Positions 36,642-46,900 of a stretch of DNA of 64,000 bases are shown piece after piece; positions within the stretch are counted from its first letter, which is position 1, and the number at the start of each line of letters is the position of its first letter. Under the pieces are notes generated by a model, which worked only from the letters and a program-made list of their open reading frames with translations, was not told the origin of the DNA and searched no databases. The position numbers and the translations under genes are program-made. The DNA comes from Comamonas odontotermitis (lineage in GTDB: Bacteria > Pseudomonadota > Gammaproteobacteria > Burkholderiales > Burkholderiaceae_C): contig NZ_JACHKZ010000009.1 of assembly GCF_014207855.1 (NCBI RefSeq), forward strand, positions 62,001 through 126,000. The letters run 5' to 3'.

Positions 36642-38558
36642 TCACCCCAGCAACCCGGGCGGCAGCAAATGCCGCTTGCGGTAGATGGTGGTGCGCGAGA
36701 TGCCCAGTGCCCGCGCCGCTGCAGAGACATTGCCCTGGTGCTGAAGCAGCACCCGAGCCATGGCGTCCAGGGTCACATCCTGTAGCAGCGGGCTGGCTGA
36801 AGCGGCTTCTTCGGGATCGGGAACATCAGCCAGCGGAGCTTTGGCGGCGAGCTCGCCGCGCTCCCGCAACTCATCCAAAAAATCATCAGGCAAATGCACA
36901 GGGGCGATGGCTCCATCATCGGCCATGGCAACTGCGGTGCGCAGCAGGTTGTGCAATTGGCGCACATTGCCGGGCCAATGGTGGCGGCGCAGCAGTGCCA
37001 TCACCTCGGGCGCAATATCAACGGTGTCCTGCCCCGCTTCATCACACAGCGATTTCAGCAGCTTCTTTACAACCAGGTCGAGGTCGGTGCGCTCGCGCAA
37101 TGCAGGCAGACGCACCACCAGGCCATTGAGACGGTAGTACAGGTCTTCGCGGAATGCACCGCGCGCCACCATGTCCTTCAGGTTCTTGTGCGTGGCGCTG
37201 ATGACGTTGACGTCCACCACCACGTCCTTGGCCGCGCCCAAGGGGCTGACCTTGCGCTCCTGCAGCATGCGCAAAAGGCGTGCCTGCAGGTGCGCGGGCA
37301 TGTCGCCGATCTCGTCCAGAAACAGCGTGCCGCCATGGGCTTGCACGATCTTGCCCATGGCGCCCTTGCGGCGCGCGCCGGTGAAGGCGCCCTCTTCGTA
37401 TCCAAAAAGCTCTGCCTCGATCAGCGACTCGGGGATGGAGGCACAGTTGACCGCCACGAACGGCTGACGCGCGCGGGCGGAGTCATGGTGGATGGCCTGC
37501 GCCAGCAGATCTTTGCCGGTGCCTGTCTCTCCCAGAATCATGACCGGAATGTCACGGTCCACCACGCGACGCAGCTTGTGGATGACGGCAGCCAGTTGCG
37601 GATCGCCAGTGTCCAGGTATTGCAGCGACGACAGCTGCATGCGGCGAGGCGCCTGCGGAACACTATCTTGTGAAACCACGCCTCCTGGCCAGACAGCACG
37701 CGGCTGCAATCGCGCCCTGCACCAGACCGAAACACCGTTGTGCATTCCGATTTGGCGCGGCGCGGTGTTGGTGCGGAACCATTCGTGCAGCAACGAGACA
37801 GGCAAGCCGAACAGCGACGAGAAGGTATGCGCCTGCAAAGCAGCAAAGGGCAGACCCAGTTGAAATTGCGCACTGCGATTGGCTGACAGAAAGCGCCCAT
37901 CCGACGTGAACACTGCAATGCCCTCGACCAAGGTGCCCAGAAATTCGGCCCGCGCATGAAAGTGCAGCCGCATGGCATCAGGGAAGCTGGCTGCAAACAT
38001 CTGGTTCTCGATCATCTGCGCCGACATGCGCACCAAAGCCAGGGTGTGCTGGTGGTGGCTGCGATGATCTCCCGTCACATCAAGCGCACCGACGATCTGG
38101 CCATGCGGATCGAAGATGGGAGCACAGGAACAGGTCAGCCCCTGGTTGACGCGCATGTAATGCTGATCGCCCAGCACCGTGACTGGTGCCTGCTCGATCA
38201 GCGCCGTTCCAATGGCATTTGTCCCCTTGGTCTGCTCGGACCAGTCCATCCCGGGCACCAGTGCCACGCGCGATGCCTTCTCCAGAAAATCATTGTCCCC
38301 CAGAGAATGCAGCACCACACCCTGGGCGGAGGTGAGCAGCACCATGCTGTGGGTGTTGGCAATCTGGCCATACAGCGTCTCCATCACCGGGGCCGCATGT
38401 TGGAACAGCAGGCGGCTTTCCTCCAGCATGCCCTGCAACCTGCCCGCCGCCAAGCCAGAGCAATCAGGTGCATCGTCCACGGCAATGCCAAAGCTGCGCG
38501 AACGTTGGTGCGATTGATCGATGACGCTGGTGTCACCTCGCAATAGATCAGGGTTCAT
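36642..38558 (-). CDS. Sigma-54-dependent activator, AcoR-like
   Basis: Enhancer-binding protein of 638 residues. The N-terminal sensory part has a GAF-like domain (about residues 75-200, GVVLHSLGDNDFLEKA) and a PAS-like segment (about 210-260). The AAA+ domain (about 325-550) has Walker A GETGTGKD, the sigma-54 contact loop GAFTGA (390-395) and Walker B GTLFLDEIGDM. The Fis-type HTH closes it (ARALGISRTTIYRKR). It resembles AcoR, which responds to acetoin or aldehydes. It ends a same-strand group with two split-barrel genes and aldehyde dehydrogenase, so it probably controls the promoter at 41480. Confidence 0.92.
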   Translation of the reverse strand: MNPDLLRGDTSVIDQSHQRSRSFGIAVDDAPDCSGLAAGRLQGMLEESRLLFQHAAPVMETLYGQIANTHSMVLLTSAQGVVLHSLGDNDFLEKASRVALVPGMDWSEQTKGTNAIGTALIEQAPVTVLGDQHYMRVNQGLTCSCAPIFDPHGQIVGALDVTGDHRSHHQHTLALVRMSAQMIENQMFAASFPDAMRLHFHARAEFLGTLVEGIAVFTSDGRFLSANRSAQFQLGLPFAALQAHTFSSLFGLPVSLLHEWFRTNTAPRQIGMHNGVSVWCRARLQPRAVWPGGVVSQDSVPQAPRRMQLSSLQYLDTGDPQLAAVIHKLRRVVDRDIPVMILGETGTGKDLLAQAIHHDSARARQPFVAVNCASIPESLIEAELFGYEEGAFTGARRKGAMGKIVQAHGGTLFLDEIGDMPAHLQARLLRMLQERKVSPLGAAKDVVVDVNVISATHKNLKDMVARGAFREDLYYRLNGLVVRLPALRERTDLDLVVKKLLKSLCDEAGQDTVDIAPEVMALLRRHHWPGNVRQLHNLLRTAVAMADDGAIAPVHLPDDFLDELRERGELAAKAPLADVPDPEEAASASPLLQDVTLDAMARVLLQHQGNVSAAARALGISRTTIYRKRHLLPPGLLG

Positions 38559-38609
38559 GCGGTCTCCTGTGGCCGCCTCTTGTGGAGGTCAGGGCAGCCT
38601 TGGAGGACA

Positions 38610-39146
38610 TTATGCGACCGCGAGCTTCATCCGCACGATACGCGCCTGGCAATTGGCATAGACCTGCTGCACCCCCAGTTGCATCAACTCATAGCCCGCG
38701 GGGCACTGAAAGCCAGGCAGCGCTTGGCTTGCCGCCACGCGCAGACAGCCATTGATACGCAGACGGGCCCGCCGCGCAAAGTCCACAAAGACAGTGCCGG
38801 CTTTGCAGCCATTCCCCTGCGCCAGTCGAAGCACGGGGCTACCTGCAGCTTTGTGCAGCAGAAAGTAGAAAGTCTGCGCATCACCGAATGCCACCAACGG
38901 GTAGATGCCCTGTGCCAGGGTGGCGCAGGCCAGCATCTGGGTATGGATGGCACCACCCTCCTCGCGCACGCTGATAAAGAAGAAAGCTTGACTGGCAATG
39001 AAGCTGGCATTGCCCGCACTCAACTGGTCGCTGATGGTTCCTTTCATCTCTCGGGCTTCGGCCTCCACGCCAAAACGGCGATGCGCTTCGCGCTCGCCCG
39101 CATGGAAGATGTCGCGCTCATAGGGATCTTCAAGAATGATGCGCAT
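38610..39146 (-). CDS. Split-barrel (PNPOx-like) flavoprotein, second of tandem pair
   Basis: Protein of 178 residues resembling the pyridoxamine-5'-phosphate-oxidase-like split barrel: an N-terminal helix-rich start (YERDIFHAGEREAHRRFGV), then AFFFISV and a late barrel motif GTVFVDFARRARLRINGCLRV, with a tail LGVQQVYANCQARIVRMKL like that of small flavin-binding family members. The start at 39146 has GAGG 9 nt upstream; the frame remains open further upstream, but that part is antisense-like to the neighbouring gene. It lies 83 bp after the first copy and 51 bp before the sigma-54 activator. Cofactor and substrate are unknown. Confidence 0.65.
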   Translation of the reverse strand: MRIILEDPYERDIFHAGEREAHRRFGVEAEAREMKGTISDQLSAGNASFIASQAFFFISVREEGGAIHTQMLACATLAQGIYPLVAFGDAQTFYFLLHKAAGSPVLRLAQGNGCKAGTVFVDFARRARLRINGCLRVAASQALPGFQCPAGYELMQLGVQQVYANCQARIVRMKLAVA

Positions 39147-39229
39147 ACCCCTCAGCCTCGGAAAAGTCAAAAACAATCGCTCCAAGCGCTTGAATAACGG
39201 GCGCCCGAAGCCAGATCCAGCCGCTGCCT

Positions 39230-39637
39230 TCACCCCGTCAGCTCCAAATGCGGCAGGCCTGCCACCGGCGCATGTAGCACCCGTGCTACATCTACCGCAA
39301 TCGTGCGTGGAGCCCTGGGCCAGGCCGGGTCCGGCCCTTCCAGCTTTGCCTGCCCTTGCAACAGCACCGTGGACTGCTGCGAAAAATCGACAAACAGCAG
39401 CGCGAGTTGGGAGTGTTCCAACAGATTGCCAATGGTGTTGAACAGATGGTTGCCCGGGTAGTCGGGGAAGACGAGGCGCGCCGCGCCTTCCACCCGCAGT
39501 AATGGTTCGGCGCCGCCTTCCGTCTGCCGCCCTCGGTACGAGCTGTCGCAATCGCCTGCGAAGCTCGCCGAGCCCAGTAAAAAGAACGGCTGTGCCTCAA
39601 GCCAGGGTTTGAGAGAGATCAGAGAGCAATCGGTCAT
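39230..39637 (-). CDS. Split-barrel (PNPOx-like) flavoprotein, first of tandem pair
   Basis: Protein of about 135 residues with a compact split-barrel core: PFFLLGSASFAGDCDSSYRG, LVFPDYPGNHLFNTIGNLL and LALLFVDFSQQSTVLLQGQAKL. The motif GN-x-N-GNLL followed by a hydrophobic VDF strand is typical of FMN- or heme-binding PNPOx-like proteins. Two starts fit (39646 and 39637); neither has a clear ribosome site. A perfect 14-bp palindrome lies just upstream. With the second copy it forms a tandem pair of diverged paralogs; whether they make a heterodimer is unknown. Confidence 0.65.
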   Translation of the reverse strand: MTDCSLISLKPWLEAQPFFLLGSASFAGDCDSSYRGRQTEGGAEPLLRVEGAARLVFPDYPGNHLFNTIGNLLEHSQLALLFVDFSQQSTVLLQGQAKLEGPDPAWPRAPRTIAVDVARVLHAPVAGLPHLELTG

Positions 39638-39650
39638 CAGAACCATCTAT

Positions 39651-39664
39651 CGCGCAATTGCGCG
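39651..39664. promoter_or_regulatory. Perfect palindrome CGCGCAATTGCGCG before the flavoprotein pair
   Basis: A 14-bp perfect palindrome immediately upstream of the first split-barrel gene (4 bp before its outer ATG). The position suits an operator or a ribosome-site hairpin. No matching regulator is known to me. Confidence 0.45.
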
Positions 39665-39809
39665 TGACACATCACCATCACCCAAAAATTCGGCAGCCCA
39701 AGCGCGAGACAGCGAGCAAGGGCCGTTTGCACCGAAGCTGCCGCCCCCTGCCCGCACGGCTAAGTCGAGCGAGAGCAGGGAGAAGGCACGCAGCGCCTCA
39801 GAGGGTGTC

Positions 39810-41336
39810 CTAGAAAAACCCCAGCGCCTTGGGGCTGTAGCTCACCAGCAGATTCTTGGTCTGCTGGTAGTTGGACAGCGCAGACTTATGGTTCTCGCGG
39901 CCAATGCCTGACTTCTTGTAGCCGCCAAACGCAGCGTGCGCCGGATAGAGGTGGTAGCAGTTGGTCCACACGCGGCCCGCCTTGACGGCGCGGCCCATCT
40001 GGTAGGCCGTGGTGCCATTGCGGCTCCAGACACCGGCACCCAAGCCGTATTCGGTGTCATTGGCAATGCGGATCGCGTCTTCCATGGTCTTGAAGGTAGT
40101 GACCGAAGCCACCGGCCCGAAGATTTCCTCCTGGAACACGCGCATATTGTTCTGGCCAAACAGCAGGGTGGGTTTGACGAAGAAGCCGTCGTCGATCTCG
40201 CCGCCCTGACGGTTGCGCTCACCTCCCGTCAGGCACTCGGCGCCTTCCTGGCGACCCACATCAATGTAGCCCAGGATGCGTTCGAGCTGTGCCTGCGAAA
40301 CCTGCGCACCCACCATGGTGCTCTTGTCCAGTGGGTGGCCCTGCTTCATCTGCTGCACGCGCTTGACGGCGCGCTCGATGAATCGGTCGTAGATCGATTC
40401 CTGGATCAAAATGCGCGACGGGCAGGTACAGACCTCGCCCTGGTTCAGCGCAAACATCGAAAAACCCTCCATCACCTTGTCGAGGAAATCGTCGTCAGCA
40501 TCCATCACATCGGCGAAGAAGATGTTGGGGCTCTTGCCACCCAACTCCACGGTCGAGGGGATCATGCTGTCGGCGGCAGCGTGCAGAATTCGCTGGCCCA
40601 CGGCGGACGAGCCCGTGAATGCAATCTTGGTGATGCGCTTGCTGGTGGCCAGCGCCTCGCCCGCCTCCTTGCCAAAGCCATTGACCACGTTGACCACACC
40701 TGGCGGCAACAGGTCAGCGATCAGCTCCATCAGCACCATGATCGAGGCAGGCGTCTGTTCGGCGGGCTTGAGCACCACACAGCACCCGGCAGCGAGGGCT
40801 GGCGGCAGCTTCCACGACGCCATCAAAAGCGGGAAATTCCACGGAATGATCTGCCCGACCACGCCGATAGGCTCGTGAAAATGGTAGGCCACGGTGTTGG
40901 CATCGATCTCCGAGATGCCACCTTCCTGAGCACGAATACAGCCGGCGAAATAGCGGAAATGATCAATGGCCAGCGGAATGTCGGCCGCCATGGTTTCGCG
41001 CAGTGGCTTGCCGTTGTCGATGGTCTCGGCAATCGCCAGCAACTCCAGGTTCTGCTCCATGCGGTCAGCGATCCTGAGCAGGATGTTGGAGCGCTCGGTG
41101 GCCGAGGTGGCAGCCCACTTGTCTTGAGCGGCATGTGCCGCATCCAGCGCCAGATTCACGTCGTTTGCATCCGACTGCGCCACCTTGCAAAATGGCTTGC
41201 CGGTGATGGGGGAGACATTGTCAAAGTAACGACTCGCCAGCGGTGCCACCCATTTGCCGCCGATGAAGTTGTCGTACTGCTGCTTGTACGGATAGTCGAT
41301 ATCGATATTGAAGCGCTTGAGTTCGAACATGTCCAT
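39810..41336 (-). CDS. Aldehyde dehydrogenase (AldB/ExaC-like, NAD(P)+)
   Basis: Cytosolic enzyme of 508 residues oxidising aliphatic aldehydes such as acetaldehyde to acids. Motifs: [12 protein letters not shown] near the start, the NAD-fold [11 protein letters not shown], the general base in [12 protein letters not shown], the catalytic Cys303 in [10 protein letters not shown] (a second Cys at 305) and [10 protein letters not shown]. The start at 41336 has AGGAGA 5-6 nt upstream. The nearest promoter is a sigma-54 type at 41480, and the AcoR-like activator lies downstream in the same group. This arrangement is typical for aldehyde, acetoin or alcohol catabolism in this order. Confidence 0.93.
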   Translation of the reverse strand: MDMFELKRFNIDIDYPYKQQYDNFIGGKWVAPLASRYFDNVSPITGKPFCKVAQSDANDVNLALDAAHAAQDKWAATSATERSNILLRIADRMEQNLELLAIAETIDNGKPLRETMAADIPLAIDHFRYFAGCIRAQEGGISEIDANTVAYHFHEPIGVVGQIIPWNFPLLMASWKLPPALAAGCCVVLKPAEQTPASIMVLMELIADLLPPGVVNVVNGFGKEAGEALATSKRITKIAFTGSSAVGQRILHAAADSMIPSTVELGGKSPNIFFADVMDADDDFLDKVMEGFSMFALNQGEVCTCPSRILIQESIYDRFIERAVKRVQQMKQGHPLDKSTMVGAQVSQAQLERILGYIDVGRQEGAECLTGGERNRQGGEIDDGFFVKPTLLFGQNNMRVFQEEIFGPVASVTTFKTMEDAIRIANDTEYGLGAGVWSRNGTTAYQMGRAVKAGRVWTNCYHLYPAHAAFGGYKKSGIGRENHKSALSNYQQTKNLLVSYSPKALGFF

Positions 41337-41479
41337 GCTTGTCTCCTGGTTCGTGTTGCCGATAGGATAGAAAAGGCTCCCTCATCTGTGCACCAGCATG
41401 CTGTGCCACCTCGTTGGAGCAAGCCACTTTTGCCTTGGGAGCGGCCCGACTGCGAGAACAGCCGGTCATGGAGCTATCT

Positions 41480-41495
41480 GCAAACTCTGTGCCAG
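41480..41495 (-). promoter_or_regulatory. Sigma-54 (-24/-12) promoter of the aldehyde dehydrogenase group
   Basis: On the minus strand the sequence reads TGGCAC-N5-TTGCA, matching the sigma-54 consensus with invariant GG and GC at the correct spacing. Transcription would start near 41470, leaving a leader of about 134 nt before the aldehyde dehydrogenase ATG. The AcoR-like activator with an intact GAFTGA motif in the same gene group supports it. Confidence 0.8.
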
Positions 41496-41534
41496 ACGGA
41501 GACTGCCTGTTCATGCGTGCTCGGCCATGCCTCT

Positions 41535-41573
41535 GGAACACTGCTGTTCCAATCTGCAACAGCGACCGTTGCA
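41535..41573 (-). promoter_or_regulatory. Candidate upstream activator sites (two palindromes)
   Basis: GGAACA-ctgc-TGTTCC (41535-41550, perfect 6-bp arms) and TGCAAC-N7-GTTGCA (41555-41573, perfect 6-bp arms) lie about 40-80 bp upstream of the -24 element. That is the usual place for enhancer sites bound by a sigma-54 activator. Confidence 0.55.
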
Positions 41574-41673
41574 AATGGCATCACCTTCTGTTGCAAGGCA
41601 GGCAAGTATTGCTACTGTTTCAGTCGCATTTAGTGGTTGTCAGCAGGGAGCAAAAACCGCTTTGAATGGAAGT

Positions 41674-43947
41674 TCAGCGCTTGGACTGCTTCACACCCGC
41701 GCCCCGCACTTCGAGGCGGATGCTGTCCAGCACTTCGCCCTTTGCATTCACCAGTTCCACCTGATGGCGGCCGGGCCACGGCAGCCAGGCCCAGCGTGCG
41801 CCACGGGCCACTTCCTTGCCATCCATGCGCCAGCGGGCCGATGCGCTGTCGGCCACGAACTGCAGGCGCTGGCGGTCCGGTGGAATGTCCGGATCAACCG
41901 CCACGATGGTGCCGTTCGCCGGCGCCACGATGCGTGCAGCGGCGGGCACCTGTGCATCGCCCGGCTGGCGGCTCGCGGGCAGCTCGTCAACGCCGCTCGC
42001 CTGGCCGTCGAGCGCGAAGCGCTTTTGTGCGGTGCCAGCCAGAAACCACTCCTGGCGCCGCGCCTCCAGCGCAAAACCTGCGCCTGGTTGCCCCTCCGGG
42101 GCTGCGCCAAAATCCACCCATTGCGCGGTCACGCCTGCGGGTGCCTGCGGCGCGCGGCTGGGCTGGTCCCGGTGCAGAAAACCCATCACTGCCGCCCACA
42201 CGGGCGCAGCACCGCTGGTGCCGCTGACCGAATGCATGGCCGCGCCGCTGGCATTGCCCACCCATACACCCACGGTGTAGCGGTCGGACCAGCCAATGGC
42301 CCAGTTGTCGCGCATGTCCTTGCTGGTACCTGTCTTGACTGCTGTCCAGCTGCGCGTACCCAGCACGCTGCTGGTGCCAAAGGTGCGCACGCGGGCATTG
42401 TTGTCGGCCAGCATGTCACCCACGATGAAGGCCGCGCCCGCATCCATCACCTGCTGGTACTGCGGTTTGGTGGCTGCAGCGGTTGTGATGGATGGAGCGA
42501 CCACGCTGTAGCGTCCGCCATTGGCCAACGCGCGGTAGGCATTGGTCAGTTGCAGCAGCGGAATCTCCGGGCTGCCCAGCGCCAGGCTGTAGCCAAAATA
42601 GCTGCCCGATTCACGCATGGGCATGCCCAGGTGGTTCAGTTGGTCAAAGAAATCATCGACCCCCACCATCACCAGGGTACGCACGGCCGGCACATTCAGA
42701 GATGCGCCCAACGCCGTTCGCACCGACACCCAGCCCTTGAAGCTGCGATCGTAATTTTGCGGAATGTAGAGGCCGCTGGCAGTAGGAATACGCGCAGGCG
42801 AATCCTCGACCAGCGAGGCCGCCGTGAGTTTGTGCTCTGCAATGGCCTGCCCATACAAAAATGGCTTGAGAGTGGAGCCTGGCTGCCGGGGGGCCAGCAC
42901 GGCGTCCACCTCGTCAGCCTGGCTGAGCGCGCCCGATGACCCGACCCAGGCCAGCACCTGGCCCGTGGCATTGTCCAGCACCAGGATGGCACCATCCTGC
43001 ACATTGCCTGCGCGCAACTCCTGCAGGTGCTGGTTCAGCGTGTCGATCGCAAAGCGCTGCACCGGCGCACTGAGCGTGGTGCGCAGGCTCGCTACGCCTT
43101 GCAGGCGCGATGCAGCCGTTTTGGTGTTGCGCTGCTCGCGCAGCGCAATGCGGCTGAAGTGAGGCGCAATGCCATAGCTTGCCTCAAAAGCCCGCTTCTT
43201 GAGTGCCACCTCGGTGAAGAACACCACAGCGTCACAATCCACAGAACCAACGCCAGCACCGGCGCCCGCGCGCATGTCCTTGAGAACGCCGCAGGCCCGC
43301 TGCCCCACCTGCGCGGGGCGCGCGTTCGGCGCACGCACCAGCGCAGCAGCCACGGCGGCTTCACGGTCGTCCAGCCCGTGTGGTGCCTTGTCGAACAAGG
43401 TACGTGATAGCGCGTCGATGCCCACCATCTCGCCGCGAAACGGCACCAGGTTCAGGTAGGCCTCCAGAATCTGGGTCTTGCTCCAGCGCCGATCCAGCAC
43501 CTGCGCCGCCACGGTCTGCCCCGCCTTCTGCACGACGCTGCGGCCCCCGCTGCTGCGGCGCCAGTCGCCATCCAGTAGGCCAGCCAGCTGCATGGTGATG
43601 GTGCTGGCTCCTCGCGTGCGCTGGTTCCACAGGTTGCCCCAGGCTGCAGCCGTCACCGCCGCCCAGTCCACGCCACTGTGTTCATAAAAGCGCCGGTCTT
43701 CGCTCAAGACCATGGCAGTGCGCAATGCAGCGGAAACCTCGGCGAGCGGCACCCAGTCGCCCCGCCGCACCGTGGCATCCGTGCGCACGCGCTGCAGCAG
43801 CTCACCCTCGCGCGACAGCACCCGGGTTTCGGACGATTTGAAATCCTGCTGGACCTCGGCAAAGCTGGGCACGGCATGCGCCAGCGGTGCGTGCACCAGC
43901 CATACCACGGCCAGCGCACGCAAGAGGTTGATCCATGGCTGCATCAC
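41674..43947 (-). CDS. pbpC: Penicillin-binding protein 1C
   Basis: Bifunctional peptidoglycan synthase (757 residues) in the periplasm. An N-terminal signal/anchor (residues 5-25) precedes the GT51 domain with the catalytic acid Glu83 (VLSEDRRFYEHSG) and RGASTITMQL. The transpeptidase has Ser358-x-x-Lys361 (GSTLKPF) and KTGTSKDMRDNWA. A C-terminal BiPBP_C domain (last 90 residues, IVAPANGTIVAVDPD) completes the PbpC layout. Its first codons overlap the end of the alpha-2-macroglobulin gene by 4 bp, the well-known pairing. Confidence 0.95.
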   Translation of the reverse strand: MMQPWINLLRALAVVWLVHAPLAHAVPSFAEVQQDFKSSETRVLSREGELLQRVRTDATVRRGDWVPLAEVSAALRTAMVLSEDRRFYEHSGVDWAAVTAAAWGNLWNQRTRGASTITMQLAGLLDGDWRRSSGGRSVVQKAGQTVAAQVLDRRWSKTQILEAYLNLVPFRGEMVGIDALSRTLFDKAPHGLDDREAAVAAALVRAPNARPAQVGQRACGVLKDMRAGAGAGVGSVDCDAVVFFTEVALKKRAFEASYGIAPHFSRIALREQRNTKTAASRLQGVASLRTTLSAPVQRFAIDTLNQHLQELRAGNVQDGAILVLDNATGQVLAWVGSSGALSQADEVDAVLAPRQPGSTLKPFLYGQAIAEHKLTAASLVEDSPARIPTASGLYIPQNYDRSFKGWVSVRTALGASLNVPAVRTLVMVGVDDFFDQLNHLGMPMRESGSYFGYSLALGSPEIPLLQLTNAYRALANGGRYSVVAPSITTAAATKPQYQQVMDAGAAFIVGDMLADNNARVRTFGTSSVLGTRSWTAVKTGTSKDMRDNWAIGWSDRYTVGVWVGNASGAAMHSVSGTSGAAPVWAAVMGFLHRDQPSRAPQAPAGVTAQWVDFGAAPEGQPGAGFALEARRQEWFLAGTAQKRFALDGQASGVDELPASRQPGDAQVPAAARIVAPANGTIVAVDPDIPPDRQRLQFVADSASARWRMDGKEVARGARWAWLPWPGRHQVELVNAKGEVLDSIRLEVRGAGVKQSKR

Positions 43948-46900
43948 TTGCCCGCTGGCACCACCGTCATCTTGGCGTTGGGCGCCATGCCAAACATCTC
44001 GGGCGCATACAAGGCCTCGATGCGGGTGGCAGGCATGGCGAACTCGCCCGTGTTGTTGACGCGGAAGCTGTACTGCAAGCTGAGCTTGCCCTGCGGCAGA
44101 TAGCCGTAGTAGGCGCGGTAGGCCTCGAACGAACGTTCCTCAAAGGCCTTCCAGCCCCAGCCGGTGGATTTTTCGCCATCGGTTGCCAGTGCCGAATCGC
44201 GGCCCAGGCCGCTGCCCAGAATGGTGGCACCGCCCGGCACCGGGTCGGTGATCGCAACCCAGGTCATGTTGGCGCTGGCATTGACCTCCAAGGTCACGCG
44301 CAGCACATCGCCGCGCGTGTACTGGCCTGCAGGCAGGCTCTTGTTGGCCTGTTCCACCGGCGTGATGGTCTTGCTGATGGTGTAACCGGCAGACAGTGGC
44401 GACTTGAGCGGTATCGCCGCCTGCGACTGCACCGTCAGCCACGGCTTGCCCGTGCCCTTTTGGCGTACCTTCAAGCTTTGCTGCCCGCTGGCCCAGGGCA
44501 GATCCATGGTGTTGTTCAACCACTGTGCGATCTGCTCCGTAGGCCCCACGGCGCGCTTGCCGCCCTGGGCTTCGTTGGCCAGCAGTTCAATCGCATCCTG
44601 CGCCTTGGTAACGCGGCTCCAGTCCACCGATGCGCTCTTGCCGCCCATGCTGGCTTCGGTGGTACCCGTCACCGGCTCGGACTCATACGTGCGCGAGAAG
44701 CGTTCCAGCGCCATCGCCCCCCACAGGTTCGCGGTGGTGGTGCTCCAGGCACCGCTCTTCTGGCGGCTGATGAAGCTGCTGGCCAGGCGAGGCAGATCGT
44801 CTTTCCACGCGGGATCGCCCATGATGACGAGCAGAAAGCGCGCCAAGGTGGTATCGCCGTTTTGCATGAGCCACCACCAGTAGTCGTTGTTCTCATTGGC
44901 GAACAACACCTTGGTGCCCTGGTAGCTCAGGCGCGAGCGCAGAATCTGGTTGGCCTCTTCCATCAACTTGGTGCGGTTGGGCGCATCCTTCATGTTCTGC
45001 AGAATCGACAGCCAGTCCACCACGGCCTGCGTCGGCCAGTCGTTGGGAGCAATGTTGATGCTGGTGAGCATGCGCGGCTGAGCCTTGCCATGCAGGGCGA
45101 GCGCGCTGATGGCAGCAATCTTTCGCACGTCCAGGTCCGCGCGCGGGCTCCAGAACTTGCGCTCGATCTTGCCGTCGACGAACTTGCCCAGCGCCGCGGC
45201 CATGCGGTCCAGCGACGCGGCGGGCAACGCAAACTGTGGATCGAGCTTCTTCATCTCGAACGATGCCTGCAGCAGGTATGCAGTCAGGGTATCGCTGCCA
45301 GTATTGCTGCTGCCGGGCTGCGGCGGGAAGTAGTTGGCCAGGCCATCGCCATCCAGGTAGGTGGGCAGGCGGTCCATCGTGTCCTTCCACATTGCAGCGT
45401 CGCGCAGGCCGATGGCCTTGCTGGATTTCTGCTCCAGGCAGGCATAGGGGTAATTCACCCACCAGTCCCGCACGCCAGGCAAGCCTTCGGCCAGGCGCGG
45501 CACCAGCGACAGCTTGAGGCCACCGCGCCCTGGCAGCGCGTCCGCAGGCGCACTCACTGGCATGTCCAGGTTGCCATCAAGCTGCACCAGGGTCGCCTGC
45601 AAGGTGGTGACGGCCACTGCGGGCACCACGCGCTGGCTGACCTTGAGCGCATCTGCTGCATCGCCATTCTTGTCCTTGGCTGCAATCTCCCACAGCAGCT
45701 CGCCCTGGCGGCTTTGCGACATATCGGCAGGCGCCGTCACCGTCCACGACACCAGCTTGGCATCTCCCGCGGGAATCTCCACGATCTGCGGCTCCAGCTG
45801 CAGCAGGGTCGCCTTGGGAGTCACCACCACCTGCATGGGCTTGGAGGTGGTGTTGCGCAAGGTGACCTGCGCGTCGTATTTGTCGCCATCGCGTACCAGC
45901 GGCGGCAGGCCACTGATGATCTGCAGCTCCTGCGAAGTGCGGATCTGCGTGCTGCCGGTACCAAACAGCTCCAGCCCGCTGTCGGCCACCGCCACGATCT
46001 TGAAGCTGGTCAGCGCGTCGTTCAACGGCACGTCCACCTCGGCGCGGCCATTGGCGTCCAAGATCACATCCGGCTTCCAAAGCAGCAAGGTGTCGAGCAG
46101 TTCGCGGGTCTGCCCGCTGCCGCCGCCACCACCCGCCGCCACCGCTTTACGGCCATAGTGGCGCCTGCCGATGATTTCCATCTGCGCCGTTGAAGTCTCC
46201 ACGCCCCAGGCACGCTTCTGGTACATGGCATCGAGCAGCGCCCAGCTGTCATTGCGCTTGAGCTCCAGCAGGGCCTGGTCCACCGCCGCCACAGCCACGC
46301 TCGCACCAGCCGCAGGCTTGCCATTGGGCAGCTTGGCTTCGATCGTCACCTTGGCGGTATTGCGGATGCGGTAGTTTTCCTTGTCGCTCTTGACCGTGAC
46401 GGCCAACTGCCGGTCGGCAATGCCCACGCGGATTTCGGCTGCACCCAGGCGGTATGCAGGCTTGGACAGATCTACCAGCGCGGTCGGCGCCACGTATTCC
46501 TTGCCTTCGTACCAGAAGGCAGTCCACCATTCACGCGGAGATTTGAAACCCCAGGTGAAGAAGCTGTACCAGGGCACGTCGCGCAGGCGGCCACGCAGGG
46601 CCATCACGCTCACATACACATTGGGGCCCCAGCCTTCCTGAATCTTGAGGTGAACGGTCGGGTCGTCGCCACGCAAGGTCACCACCTGGCTCTGGATGAT
46701 GCCTTCACGCTCCACCGTCACCAGGGCAGTCGCTTCGCGGAAGGGCATGCGCACCTGGAAGCGGGCGGTATCGCCCACCTTGTACGATTTCTTTTCAGGC
46801 AGCAGATCCATGCGGTCGTTGTCATCGCCACCAAACCACAGCTCGCCCTGCTTGGTTACCCAGACGGAGGTCGCTGCCTGCGACATGCGGCCCTTGTCGT

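Larger units (their letters stand above)
41337..41673. other. 337-bp control region between pbpC and aldehyde dehydrogenase
   Basis: No gene seen. It contains a sigma-54 promoter (41480-41495), two palindromes upstream of it (41535-41573) and a leader of about 134 nt before the aldehyde dehydrogenase start. No terminator for pbpC was recognised. Confidence 0.6.

Noticed and set aside
39230-39551. Extension of the second split-barrel gene up to 39551, or the two genes as one broken gene
   Set aside because: The extension is Arg/Gly-rich and out of frame with the first gene's clear barrel motifs. Each gene has its own barrel motif, so they look like two paralogs, not two halves of one.
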